From assembly GCA_026394055.1 (NCBI GenBank), contig JAPKYZ010000026.1:1-64000 (forward strand): a stretch of 64,000 nucleotides of DNA, given 5' to 3'. Each line of letters begins with the position of its first letter. The stretch's first letter is position 1. A program made the position numbers and the translations under genes. Of this stretch, positions 8,072 through 16,287 are shown one piece after another. The DNA comes from Acidobacteriota bacterium. GTDB taxonomy: Bacteria > Acidobacteriota > Terriglobia > Bryobacterales > Bryobacteraceae. Below the pieces are notes generated by a model. That model saw nothing but the letters and a program-made list of their open reading frames with translations. It was not told the DNA's origin and did no database searches.

Positions 8072-8712
8072 TCCCAGTGCTAGCCCTCTCTCTTCTGTTC
8101 GCGGTGGCCGCTGCCGCCCAGCCATCACCCACCGGCCCCGCCACCGCCAAGGGCGCCTGCAGCCCGGCCAACACGGGCAATAACAACACCTTTCAAATCA
8201 ACTGCGGAGTCGGCCAGGAGCAGGGCGAGGCTCTGCTGAGGCTGCTGAATCAGGTGCTGGAGAAACAAATTGACCCGGCGCAGTTGATGGCCAAGCTGGA
8301 CGAGATCCACAACGACGTCCGGAACATCAAGGCCAATCAAGGCTGGCCGGAGCTAACCTCCAAACAACTGGCCCAACTGGAGGCGTCACTCAAACCTCTG
8401 GCGCCGATGACAGTCAAGGTGTTGGTCGACAATGCAGTGCCCGACTCTAGCCGGCTCGCACGCCAACTGTTTTCGGTCTTTACCAAAGTGGGTTGGCCGG
8501 CCCCTGCCCCCGGGAATCAGGTGAGCACCTACAACGGCGAGCCGCCGTCGGGCGTCTTTATTCGCTGGGGCCAGACCACCTCTCCTAAAAGCATCGAGGT
8601 CTTAGTCGACGCCATCAGCACGGCGCTTGGTGAAAAGCTATGGGTGATGAAAGACCAACCATTGACCAGTGACGACTCAATCGAGATCACCATCTACTGG
8701 AAGGCTCGCTGA
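8068..8712 (+). CDS. Secreted companion of the TIR-hydrolase, unknown function
   Basis: 214 residues. ATG 8068 overlaps the TIR gene stop (ATGA), so translation is probably coupled. Residues 1-17 (MIPVLALSLLFAVAAAA) form a signal peptide. Directly after it, residues 22-41 match the TIR protein tail at 15 of 20 positions (pattern GPATA-x-G-x-x-S-x-ANTGN-x-NTF). Two cysteines lie in this segment. A helical stretch follows (QGEALLRLLNQVLEKQIDPAQL...MAKLDEIHNDVRNI), then a compact C-terminal domain (about 105-214) with alternating strands and helices. I do not recognise the family. Because the TIR protein's tail is predicted to face the periplasm, the two motifs could meet there. The role is inferred only from coupling and motif sharing. 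Confidence 0.7.
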   Translation: MIPVLALSLLFAVAAAAQPSPTGPATAKGACSPANTGNNNTFQINCGVGQEQGEALLRLLNQVLEKQIDPAQLMAKLDEIHNDVRNIKANQGWPELTSKQLAQLEASLKPLAPMTVKVLVDNAVPDSSRLARQLFSVFTKVGWPAPAPGNQVSTYNGEPPSGVFIRWGQTTSPKSIEVLVDAISTALGEKLWVMKDQPLTSDDSIEITIYWKAR

Positions 8713-8855
8713 CAAGAATGCTTTGCCTTGGCGGACAACCACGACGATAGTGAGGACTCACGCGCGTTTGGGCCATCACTGAAGAGGCCGGTGGGGGTTT
8801 GCGACCTTTTCTGACGGGTCCACGAGTTCTAGGCTCCGAAGTCCGAGGCAACCTA

Positions 8856-8905
8856 TCCCGCAAAGTAGTTAAGGGACTTCTTTGCGCCTTGGCGGCTTTG
8901 CGGGA
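8856..8905. repeat. Third copy of the dispersed 'CTTTGCGCCTTGGCGG' repeat
   Basis: 8880-8905 matches 4853-4878 with one mismatch. The copy is bounded by perfect 10-base inverted arms TCCCGCAAAG (8856-8865) and CTTTGCGGGA (8896-8905). It lies in the 275-base gap between the TIR companion and galE; I see no gene in that gap. Confidence 0.7.
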
Positions 8906-8987
8906 ATTGAATGTTTCTGCGATGACGGTCGCGGCGTGACGTGAGAACCGGCTCCCTCGCGGTCGCGGCTCGGCAACGAGCAATGGG

Positions 8988-9968
8988 CTACGCGTTGCGC
9001 CGGGCGAGACGCAGTTGTTCGAACTCCCAGGCGGTGCGGACGGTCTCGCGCAAGTCGGTGTAGCGCGGGGTCCAGGCGAGTTGGGTCTTGAGGCGAGTGG
9101 AATCGGCCACCAGGCGAGCCGGGTCGCCTTCGCGCCGGGGGCCAACGACATAGGGAACGGTGCGGCCGGTGGCTTCTTCCACAGCTCTGATCACTTCGAG
9201 CACGGAATGGCCGTGGCCGGTGCCGCAGTTGTAGGCGCCGGTGGCGCCGCCGGAGGAGAGCCAGTCAAGAGCGGCCAGATGCGCCGTCGCCAAGTCGGAA
9301 ACGTGGACGTAGTCGCGAATGCAGGTGCCGTCGAGCGTTGGATAGTCGTTGCCGAAGACCGTGATCGGTTTGCCGGATTCGATCGCGCGGAAGATCAGCG
9401 GGATCAAGTGCGTTTCCGGCTCATGCTCCTCCCCAATGCCTAGGCCGGGTTCGGCGCCACAGGCATTGAAGTAGCGGAGGCGGACACTGCGGATGCCGCG
9501 GCACCGGTCCATCCAATCAAGGATGCGCTCGACGGTGGCCTTCGATTCGCCATAGGGATTTTCGGGCGCCATGGGTAGAGTTTCAGGCAGCGGCGAGACG
9601 TCGACAGTCCCATAAACTGCGGCCGTCGAAGAGAAGACGATCTTTGAGACGCCCGTCTGCGCCATCGCATTCAGCAATGAAATGGAGCCCGCAGCGTTGT
9701 TCCAGAAATGGAGCTCCGGCAGCTTGGTGGACTCACCCACCGCGATATACGCCGCAAAGTGAATCACCGCGTCGACGCCGTCGAGCAGGGGGAGCAAAGC
9801 CGGGGTGTCGGTCAGGTCGACTTGCCGGAGCAGGCCAGGGGGGACGTTGTGGGCAAAGCCACGGACAAGGCTATCGGCCACGGTAACTTCGTGGCCCGCC
9901 CGGAGGAGGAATTGAACCGTATGGGAGCCGATATACCCGGCTCCCCCGGTGACTAGAATCTTCGCCAA
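8988..9968 (-). CDS. galE: UDP-glucose 4-epimerase
   Basis: 326 residues, typical GalE length. It interconverts UDP-glucose and UDP-galactose in the cytoplasm. The NAD-binding GGAGYIGSH is at 8-16, SSTAAVYG carries the active-site Ser, and NPYGESK the Tyr-xxx-Lys pair. ACGAEPGLGIGEEHEPETHLIP is the family's sugar-nucleotide segment (cut here by reading as two overlapping blocks). The start ATG is followed at once by the Rossmann strand. The gene lies four bases after the glutathione peroxidase gene and ends the minus-strand run aminotransferase-serA-glycosyltransferase-gpx-galE. The glycosyltransferase nearby fits use of activated sugars. Confidence 0.93.
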   Translation of the reverse strand: MAKILVTGGAGYIGSHTVQFLLRAGHEVTVADSLVRGFAHNVPPGLLRQVDLTDTPALLPLLDGVDAVIHFAAYIAVGESTKLPELHFWNNAAGSISLLNAMAQTGVSKIVFSSTAAVYGTVDVSPLPETLPMAPENPYGESKATVERILDWMDRCRGIRSVRLRYFNACGAEPGLGIGEEHEPETHLIPLIFRAIESGKPITVFGNDYPTLDGTCIRDYVHVSDLATAHLAALDWLSSGGATGAYNCGTGHGHSVLEVIRAVEEATGRTVPYVVGPRREGDPARLVADSTRLKTQLAWTPRYTDLRETVRTAWEFEQLRLARRNA

Positions 9969-9972
9969 ACAG

Positions 9973-10473
9973 CTACTTTATCGCTTCTTCGACGGCCTTG
10001 ATCAGGTCGGCCGATTCCGGGTCGACATTGGACTCAAAGCGCTTCAGAACCTGGCCATCCTTGCCCACGAGGAACTTGGTGAAGTTCCACTTGACGTCGC
10101 CGCCGGTCTTGGTGAGCATGGCGTAGAGCGGCGTGATGTCGGCACCCTTCACCGACACCTTGGACATCATCGGGAAGGTGACCTTGTAGTTGCGCTCGCA
10201 AAAAGTCTTGATCTCGTCATCCGAGCCCGGCTCCTGCGCGCCAAAGTTGTTGGCCGGAACTCCGACAATCACCAGACCCTGGCCCTTGTACTTCTGGTAG
10301 AGCGCCTCCAGGCCCTTGTACTGCGGCGTGTAGCCGCACTTGCTGGCCACATTGACGATCAGGACGGCCTTGCCCTTGAAGGCGGCCAATGGCTGCGCCT
10401 TACCATCAATCGAACTCATCGTGAAGTCATGGACGGAGGCAGCGAGTAGTGACATAGCTAAAAACAAGCTCAT
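9973..10473 (-). CDS. Glutathione peroxidase family thiol peroxidase, exported
   Basis: 166 residues from ATG 10473; the frame is open to 10587 but only this start gives a leader (MSLFLAMSLLAAS). The catalytic tetrad of the family is intact: Cys in ASKCGYTPQY, Gln in NNFGAQEPG, and Trp/Asn in WNFTKFL. Bacterial members usually use thioredoxin rather than glutathione and have a Cys, not selenocysteine, as here. A leader suggests it detoxifies peroxides outside the cytoplasm. It lies 47 bases after the glycosyltransferase stop and four before galE. Confidence 0.88.
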   Translation of the reverse strand: MSLFLAMSLLAASVHDFTMSSIDGKAQPLAAFKGKAVLIVNVASKCGYTPQYKGLEALYQKYKGQGLVIVGVPANNFGAQEPGSDDEIKTFCERNYKVTFPMMSKVSVKGADITPLYAMLTKTGGDVKWNFTKFLVGKDGQVLKRFESNVDPESADLIKAVEEAIK

Positions 10474-10520
10474 GGGACTACGATGCAGGTAAGACGGCCG
10501 TGGATTCGACAAAAAAACAG

Positions 10521-11849
10521 CTAACGGCGCAGGCGGTAGATCACAGTGCCCCGGGTGATGGCTACCACTTCGTACTGCTGCAACCACTCAGCCAGGGCGG
10601 GCACTTTATTGATGGCGAGCGCCGGGTTATAGCGGCCCAGGCCATCGGCAATGAACACGGGCCGTGAGGCGGCCAGCCGTTCGAGATGCGCCGCGGTCTG
10701 GGCGGCATCCACCGAACGTTGCGCGGAGCTCAGGTGCCGGTCGGCGAACACACCGGTGAGCGGCTGGCTTTCGAGAAACGGTGTACCGCCGGGGAGCCGG
10801 GAAAGCGCGTCGATCTCCGGACGGTAGCCCCAGGTGAACAGCGTCTCGCCCGGGATCGCCTGCTCCTCGATCACCTTGGCCGCCTGGCGGGCGTCGCGGA
10901 ACATGGCCAAGTCCTTCGAGCGCTCAGGCCGCCAATACGCGGGCGCATACCGGACCAGCGGGATCAACAAGAGGGCCAGCAACGCAAAGCGATAGCGCGC
11001 CCATCGGCCCCACCGGGCCTTGTCCGTCAGTGCCTGCGAGGCCAACCAGCACAGCGGTGGCAGCAGGTGAAAGTAGTAGCGGGGGAAAAACCGGAAACCA
11101 GCGACGGCGCACAGCAGCGCCGCGCCGATCCAGAGCAGGGGCAGCCGCGTCCATTTGGCGCGCACGGCCGCCAGCACCAGCGCGGCATGAAAGCCCAGCC
11201 ACGCGCCGGTCTTCCAGAGCCCCTCGCGCCAGGGGTTTTCGAGAAACGTATCCCGCGCATAGAGCGCTCCCCACCGCCACACCTGATCGAGATAGCCGGG
11301 CATCAGGAAGGCCGGTGCGGCGACCAGCGCGAAGCTGACGGCGGCCTGCCAGGACCACAAGACGGGCAGGAACAGAATCGCCTTGGTGTTGAAGTGGAAA
11401 CCCAAGGCCAGCACCGCCCCGGCCGCGATCGGCCGCTGGCGCAGCAGCACCGCACCCAGCACCGGCGCCAGCGTCAACAGGTCCGGCCCCAGGACCATCG
11501 AAGCCGCGGGGACGTCAAAGATCAGAAAGAAGGCCAGCAGTCCGCCCGCCAGCCAATTACGGGCCACGCGTGCCATCAGCCAAGCGCAAACCGTGATGTA
11601 GCTGGCTCCGGCGATGCGGAGCAGCGCGCCCGTTTGGGCGCCCCACAGCGTATAGAGCAACGGGAACAGCGGCGGCTTGTCGAACCAGAAATCAGAATAG
11701 AGGCTCCGGCCAGCCAGGATGTTGATGGCGGCGGTCGTCGGGTAGGCTTCTTCCACCCACAGGACGTTCGAGTGCAGCAGCCGCGTGAACAGCGCCACGG
11801 CAAAGATCGCCAGGATCACTCGCTTCTCAAAGAACGAATGAGCGGGCAC
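10521..11849 (-). CDS. GT39/ArnT-like membrane glycosyltransferase
   Basis: About 442 residues from GTG 11849; TTG 11873 and GTG 11819 are alternatives, and no strong ribosome site decides. The N-terminal span VILAIFAVALFTRLLHS is followed by VEEAYPTTAAINILAGRSLYSDFWFDKPP. This is the acidic first periplasmic loop and the 'D-x-P-P' region of polyprenyl-phosphate-sugar-dependent mannosyl/aminoarabinosyl transferases. About ten further spans follow (FLIFDVPAASMVLGPDLLTLAPV, PLLWIGAALLCAVAGF), then a soluble C-terminal domain of about 110 residues. It probably glycosylates a lipid or protein on the outer face of the inner membrane. The serA stop is just upstream. Confidence 0.75.
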   Translation of the reverse strand: MPAHSFFEKRVILAIFAVALFTRLLHSNVLWVEEAYPTTAAINILAGRSLYSDFWFDKPPLFPLLYTLWGAQTGALLRIAGASYITVCAWLMARVARNWLAGGLLAFFLIFDVPAASMVLGPDLLTLAPVLGAVLLRQRPIAAGAVLALGFHFNTKAILFLPVLWSWQAAVSFALVAAPAFLMPGYLDQVWRWGALYARDTFLENPWREGLWKTGAWLGFHAALVLAAVRAKWTRLPLLWIGAALLCAVAGFRFFPRYYFHLLPPLCWLASQALTDKARWGRWARYRFALLALLLIPLVRYAPAYWRPERSKDLAMFRDARQAAKVIEEQAIPGETLFTWGYRPEIDALSRLPGGTPFLESQPLTGVFADRHLSSAQRSVDAAQTAAHLERLAASRPVFIADGLGRYNPALAINKVPALAEWLQQYEVVAITRGTVIYRLRR

Positions 11850-11884
11850 CCGGGTCTGGGGAGTGGACTTCAACGCGAGGGCCG

Positions 11885-13477
11885 TTACGTATGCAGCTCG
11901 ATCACGCGGGCCTGCTTGATGGCGCGGATTTCCAGCAGTTGGGTGAGCACGGCTTCGGGCACCGTGCAATCCGTCTCGATGACGGCAACGGCCATCAGCG
12001 GCTCACCGGGCTTGGCGGGCTCGTCTTCGCGGCCCAGGGAGAAGTTGGCGACGTTGATGCTGGCGGCACCCAGCACGCGGCCGATGGCGCCAATGGTACC
12101 CGGGACGTCCTCATTCACGATGTAGGTAATGTGACCATCCAGCTTCGCTTCGCAATAGATGCCGTTGACGCGAAGCAGGCGCATGTTGCCCAGAACCAGA
12201 GCGCCTTCCACCGAGACCGTGCCTTCGCTGGTCTCCAGTTCCACGCGCACCGTGTCCGTGTAGGAGGCCGAGTGCTTCTCATGCACTTCCGCCACCCGCA
12301 GTCCGCGTTGGCTGGCCAGCTGCATAGCGTTCACCAGGTTCGCCTTGTGCGTCAAGGAGCCATTCAACAACCCGGCCAGGCCGGCATTGCGGACCAGCTG
12401 CGTGGTCAACTCCGCCACCCGTCCGGTGTAGGAAAAGCGGGCTGACTTGGGATTGCCGGAGGAGATCGAAATTGCGAAGGTGCCCAGCCGCTCGCCGAGT
12501 GCGATGTAGGGTCCCAGAGCGCGGTACTGCTCGGGCGAAATGGTGGGCATGTTGACCGCGTTGACCGCGACGCCATTGGTCAGGTATTGCACCACCTGCT
12601 CCATGATGCGGACGCCGACGATGTCTTTGGCCTCTTCGGTGACGCCGCCGATGTGCGGAGTCGCGATCAGGTTGGGGGCCTTCAGCAGCGGGTGATCCGA
12701 GGGCAACGGCTCCGGGTCAAACACGTCGAGACCCGCCCCGCCCACTTTGCCGGAGCGCAGGGCGTCGAGCAACGCATCATTGTCGACCAAACCGCCCTGG
12801 GCGCAGTTGATGATCCGGACGCCGTCCCGCATCTTTTCGATCGAGCCCGCATTGATGATCTTGCGGGTGGCCGGCGTCAAGGCGACGTGGAGGCTGATGT
12901 AGTCGCTGGCGGCGTAGAGCTGTTCGAGCGACACCAGCTCCACATCCAGATCGACGGCGGCTTGCGGGTTGACGAACGGGTCGTGCGCGATGACGTGCAT
13001 CGCAAAGGATTTGGCGCGGACGATCACTTCCCGCCCAATGGAGCCCATGCCCAAAATGCCCAGCGTCTTGCCCCGCAGCTCGTGACCAACAAAGCTGCGG
13101 CGTTCCCATTTGCCGCTGGTGGTGGACGCGGTCGCGGCGGGGATCATGCGAGCCAGCGACAGCATCAGCGCCATCGTATGCTCAGCCACCGAGACGGCAT
13201 TGATGCCTGGTGTGTGCATCACCAGCACCCCGGCGGAGGTGGCGGCGGGTAGATCGATATTTTCCGCACCAACGCCCGCCCGGCCGATCACGCGCAGCTT
13301 GGGCGCACGCGCGATGACGGAGCGGTCCACGCGCTGGCTGCGCACCACCAAGGCGTCGCAGTCGGCCAAGTGCGGGCCATAATTCTCGGGAGTCGCCACG
13401 ACGACCTCCCAACCTTTTTGAGCGTTCAGTACATCCAGAGCGGCCGGGGTGACCGCTTCGGCAACAAGAACTTTCAT
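11885..13477 (-). CDS. serA: D-3-phosphoglycerate dehydrogenase
   Basis: 530 residues from ATG 13477, with GAGGAG six bases upstream; this favours it over the TTG one codon earlier. It oxidises 3-phosphoglycerate to phosphohydroxypyruvate, the first step of serine synthesis. The catalytic domain has LGILGMGSIGREV (NAD site) and GGVTEEA with the active His in TPHIGG. A roughly 130-residue ASB intervening domain follows, then a C-terminal ACT domain (NEDVPGTIGAIGRVLG; LMAVAVIETDCTVPEAVL), as in long type I enzymes that are fed back by serine. It is 28 bases downstream of the aminotransferase gene, which may supply the next step. Confidence 0.95.
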   Translation of the reverse strand: MKVLVAEAVTPAALDVLNAQKGWEVVVATPENYGPHLADCDALVVRSQRVDRSVIARAPKLRVIGRAGVGAENIDLPAATSAGVLVMHTPGINAVSVAEHTMALMLSLARMIPAATASTTSGKWERRSFVGHELRGKTLGILGMGSIGREVIVRAKSFAMHVIAHDPFVNPQAAVDLDVELVSLEQLYAASDYISLHVALTPATRKIINAGSIEKMRDGVRIINCAQGGLVDNDALLDALRSGKVGGAGLDVFDPEPLPSDHPLLKAPNLIATPHIGGVTEEAKDIVGVRIMEQVVQYLTNGVAVNAVNMPTISPEQYRALGPYIALGERLGTFAISISSGNPKSARFSYTGRVAELTTQLVRNAGLAGLLNGSLTHKANLVNAMQLASQRGLRVAEVHEKHSASYTDTVRVELETSEGTVSVEGALVLGNMRLLRVNGIYCEAKLDGHITYIVNEDVPGTIGAIGRVLGAASINVANFSLGREDEPAKPGEPLMAVAVIETDCTVPEAVLTQLLEIRAIKQARVIELHT

Positions 13478-13505
13478 CAACGTCTCCTCGTGTCGGGCGC
13501 CGCCG

Positions 13506-14675
13506 TCAAACCATCAACGCTTCCTGCGCGATGGCCACTTCCGCATACGCTTCCTGCGCCGCCGCCACGCCACGTCCAAACTGCACCGGATAGCCGTTAG
13601 CGGCCAGAATCAGTTCCAACTGCGCGATCAGCATAAAGCAGTCGGAAATATCGAAATAGCCCAAGTGAGCAATGCGGAAAATCTGTCCCTGCATGGAGCC
13701 CTGGCCGTTGGTAATGATGGAGCCGAACCGCGTCCGGAACTCTTTCACGATCACGCCGGAATCGAGCCCCGCCGGGGCCTTGATCGCGGTGACGGAATTG
13801 CCCGGCGCCGACGAGAACAGCTCCAGCCCCAAGGCGGCCACCGCCCGTCGCGTCGCACTCGCCAAGAATTCAGCATTGGCGATCAACTTGTCCATGCCCA
13901 ATTCCTTGACGTAGGTCAACGCTTCGGCCAAGGCCAGCAGGATGGCAATGGAAGGCGTCCAGGCGCTTTCGCCATTCACTGCATTCTTCAGTTCTTTGCG
14001 GAGATCAAAATAAAACCGCGGCAGCTGCGCGGTGCGACCCGCTTCCCAGGCCTTGGCACTGATCGACAGGAACGCGACGCCGGGCGGGATCATGAACGCC
14101 TTCTGCGATCCGCCCGCAACCACGTCCAAGCCCCATTCGTCGATCTCGAGCGGCATGGTGCCCAAGCCCGTGATCGCGTCGACGATCATCAGCGCGTTGG
14201 TTTGCTTGACCGCCAGGCCCATGCGCTTGATGTCATGCATCGATCCGGTGGAGGTTTCCGACGCCTGCACCATGACGGCTTTCAGGTCGGGGTGAGCAGC
14301 CAGTGCCTGCTCCACTGCCTCCGGCGGCACGGCGCTGCCATAGTCCGCGGTCAGCACCGTGGCCTTCAAGCCCCAGGCTTTGGCGATCTCAATAAACCGT
14401 TCGCCGAACTTGCCGGCCGAGCAGATCAGCACATGATCGCCGGGTGAAAGAAAATTGGCCGCGGCGGCTTCGAGCGCGCCCGAACCAGACGCCACCAGCA
14501 CCAGCACGTCGTTATGCGTGCCCATCACAAACTGCAAGTCGGCTAAGACCTGCTTGTACAGCTTGCGAAAATCGGCCGTGCGATGGTGAATGTCGGCGCC
14601 CATCATGGCGTGCATGGCACGGGGCAATAAGGGTGTGGGGCCGGGGGTCAGTAGACGCTGTTTCTTGATATACAC
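13506..14675 (-). CDS. Class V PLP aminotransferase (serine-glyoxylate / phosphoserine type)
   Basis: About 389 residues from GTG 14675 (YIKKQRLLTPGPTPLLP); the frame is open to 14726. The start TPGPTP and HHRT-x-D-F-R segments mark the alanine/serine-glyoxylate aminotransferase subgroup. VDAITGLGTMPLEIDEWGLD carries the PLP-ring Asp, and GGSQKAFMIPPG the Schiff-base Lys. It heads an operon with serA. In several phyla lacking classical SerC this gene neighbours serA and is thought to act as phosphoserine aminotransferase; I see no serC here. That role is inferred. A 49-base gap separates it from the divergent yqeY-like gene. Confidence 0.85.
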   Translation of the reverse strand: MYIKKQRLLTPGPTPLLPRAMHAMMGADIHHRTADFRKLYKQVLADLQFVMGTHNDVLVLVASGSGALEAAAANFLSPGDHVLICSAGKFGERFIEIAKAWGLKATVLTADYGSAVPPEAVEQALAAHPDLKAVMVQASETSTGSMHDIKRMGLAVKQTNALMIVDAITGLGTMPLEIDEWGLDVVAGGSQKAFMIPPGVAFLSISAKAWEAGRTAQLPRFYFDLRKELKNAVNGESAWTPSIAILLALAEALTYVKELGMDKLIANAEFLASATRRAVAALGLELFSSAPGNSVTAIKAPAGLDSGVIVKEFRTRFGSIITNGQGSMQGQIFRIAHLGYFDISDCFMLIAQLELILAANGYPVQFGRGVAAAQEAYAEVAIAQEALMV

Positions 14676-14724
14676 AGATGGCGGCCAGTTGAAGGAACTC
14701 GGGTCTCTAATAGAATAGCAAAGC

Positions 14725-15171
14725 ATGCCGTTAATCGACCGTATTCAAAAGGACCTGGTGGCCGCCATGAAGGCCAAGGACGAAGTACAGCTCAGCGCGA
14801 TCCGCGGAATCAAGACAGCGCTGATGAAGTACAAGGCCGACCAAATGAAAGAAGCCGATGAGGCGGCCGAACAGCAGATCGTCAACAGCCTGGTGAAACA
14901 GCGCAAGGATTCCATCGACCAGTTCGGCAAAGCCGGCCGTCAGGATCTGGTGGACAAAGAAGCGGCGGAACTGGTGGTGCTGGAAGCCTACCTGCCCCAA
15001 CCGGCCACCGACGAAGAGATTTCCGCCGCCATCGCCGAAGCCATCGCCGAAAACCCTGGCGCCACCATCAAGCAGATGGGCGTGGTGATGAAAGCCGCGC
15101 AAGCCAAACTGACTGGCAAGCGGGCCGATGGCAAGGCGTTGAGCGACAAGGTGCGCGCGAGCCTGAGCTAA
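14725..15171 (+). CDS. GatB/YqeY domain protein
   Basis: 148 residues, the usual length of stand-alone YqeY proteins. The whole chain is the helical tRNA-binding-like domain that also ends GatB: LIDRIQKDLVAAMKAKDEVQLSAIRGIKTAL, then EAYLPQPATDEEI and GVVMKAAQAKLTGKRADGKALS. These are strongly conserved family blocks (quoted in pieces). The cellular role is not settled; a role in tRNA-dependent amidation or translation is inferred from GatB. It is divergent from the aminotransferase and directly abuts the AAA ATPase gene (TAA then ATG). Confidence 0.9.
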   Translation: MPLIDRIQKDLVAAMKAKDEVQLSAIRGIKTALMKYKADQMKEADEAAEQQIVNSLVKQRKDSIDQFGKAGRQDLVDKEAAELVVLEAYLPQPATDEEISAAIAEAIAENPGATIKQMGVVMKAAQAKLTGKRADGKALSDKVRASLS

Positions 15172-16287
15172 ATGACCCCTGAAATGCCAGTCCGGTGGAG
15201 CGACAACGTGCGGTTAACCGTCCACGGCTTCCGGTCCATCCGGAAGCTGACCGGCTTTCCCATTCGGCCGCTCAACGTGATTATTGGCGCCAACGGCTCT
15301 GGCAAATCCAATCTGTTGTTGTTCTTCCAGTTCTTGCATGCCATCGGAACTCAAGAACTCGGGCGCTTCACCGGCCTGATGGGGCAGGCGGACTCTTTGT
15401 TGCACTTTGGAGCCAAGACGACGCCGGTGCTCGAGTTTGGTCTCGATTGGGAAGAGGCGGGTTGCCCCCTCAGCTACTGGGCACGTCTTCGGGCCAATGT
15501 GCAGCAGAAGCTTGTTTTTGAGGCGGAAGGCGGCCTGTACGACGATCTGGCTGGGTCTTTGGGGCAAATGCGGGACGCTGGCGGCAACCTTGAAAGCAGC
15601 TTTGCTCAGATGTCTCCCGGACCCCTGGGCCCGATGCTTCGAAGCATTGCCCACCACCACTTCAACGACACGTCGCCCCAAGCCCGGATGCGGCGGGGCT
15701 CTTATCGCGAAAACTATGCGCTGCTCGAAAGCGATGGAGGAAACCTGGCGGCATTTCTGAATGGAATGCGGCACGAGAATCGAGCCTACTACGACCGCAT
15801 CGTCGAGACGGTCCGCTTGATTTCCCCCGAGATTTGGGATTTCGATCTCAAGCCGTCCATCGAAAGCCCCTCCTACGTCATCCTTTCGTGGCGGGACCGC
15901 TCCCACCGCGAAATGTTCGGAATGGACAAACTCTCGGATGGGACTTTACGCGCGATTGCCCTGTGCGCACTGCTGCTGCAGCCCCCCCGCCAATTGCCAG
16001 CAGTGCTTTGCATCGACGAACCCGAACTCGGCCTGCATCCCCATGCCCTGGACCTGATCGCCGGCTTGATTCAGTCCGCCTCAGTGCATTCCAAGATTGT
16101 GATCGGCACGCAATCGCCCATCCTGGTCAGCAAGTTTACGCCGGAAGACGTCGTGGTCGTTGAATCCGTGAATGGAGAAAGCCGCTTTGAGCGGAAGAGC
16201 TCTGAGACCCTGGAACGCTGGCTCGCTGAGTACTCACTGGGCGACCTGTGGGAAATGAACCTCCTGGGGAGCAACGCACTGCCTTGA
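15172..16287 (+). CDS. AAA_21/RecF-like ATPase, candidate defence protein
   Basis: 371 residues. The ABC-type ATPase motifs are all visible: Walker A GANGSGKSN at 39-47, the signature KLSDGTLRAIAL, Walker B LCIDEPELGLHPHA, and the switch region IGTQSPILV. The middle (about 90-240) is the variable, partly helical insertion expected in single-chain overcoming-lysogeny/AAA_21 ATPases. The ATG abuts the yqeY stop, and the stop overlaps the TTG of the DUF4276 gene, so the last two are surely a unit. Such ATPase-plus-small-partner pairs are a known layout of phage-defence and abortive-infection systems; the role is inferred. Confidence 0.85.
   Translation: MTPEMPVRWSDNVRLTVHGFRSIRKLTGFPIRPLNVIIGANGSGKSNLLLFFQFLHAIGTQELGRFTGLMGQADSLLHFGAKTTPVLEFGLDWEEAGCPLSYWARLRANVQQKLVFEAEGGLYDDLAGSLGQMRDAGGNLESSFAQMSPGPLGPMLRSIAHHHFNDTSPQARMRRGSYRENYALLESDGGNLAAFLNGMRHENRAYYDRIVETVRLISPEIWDFDLKPSIESPSYVILSWRDRSHREMFGMDKLSDGTLRAIALCALLLQPPRQLPAVLCIDEPELGLHPHALDLIAGLIQSASVHSKIVIGTQSPILVSKFTPEDVVVVESVNGESRFERKSSETLERWLAEYSLGDLWEMNLLGSNALP

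Noticed and set aside
10686..12125. 479-codon plus-strand frame opposite the glycosyltransferase and serA end
   Set aside because: Gln/Arg-rich shadow of membrane-protein codons; crosses two real genes.
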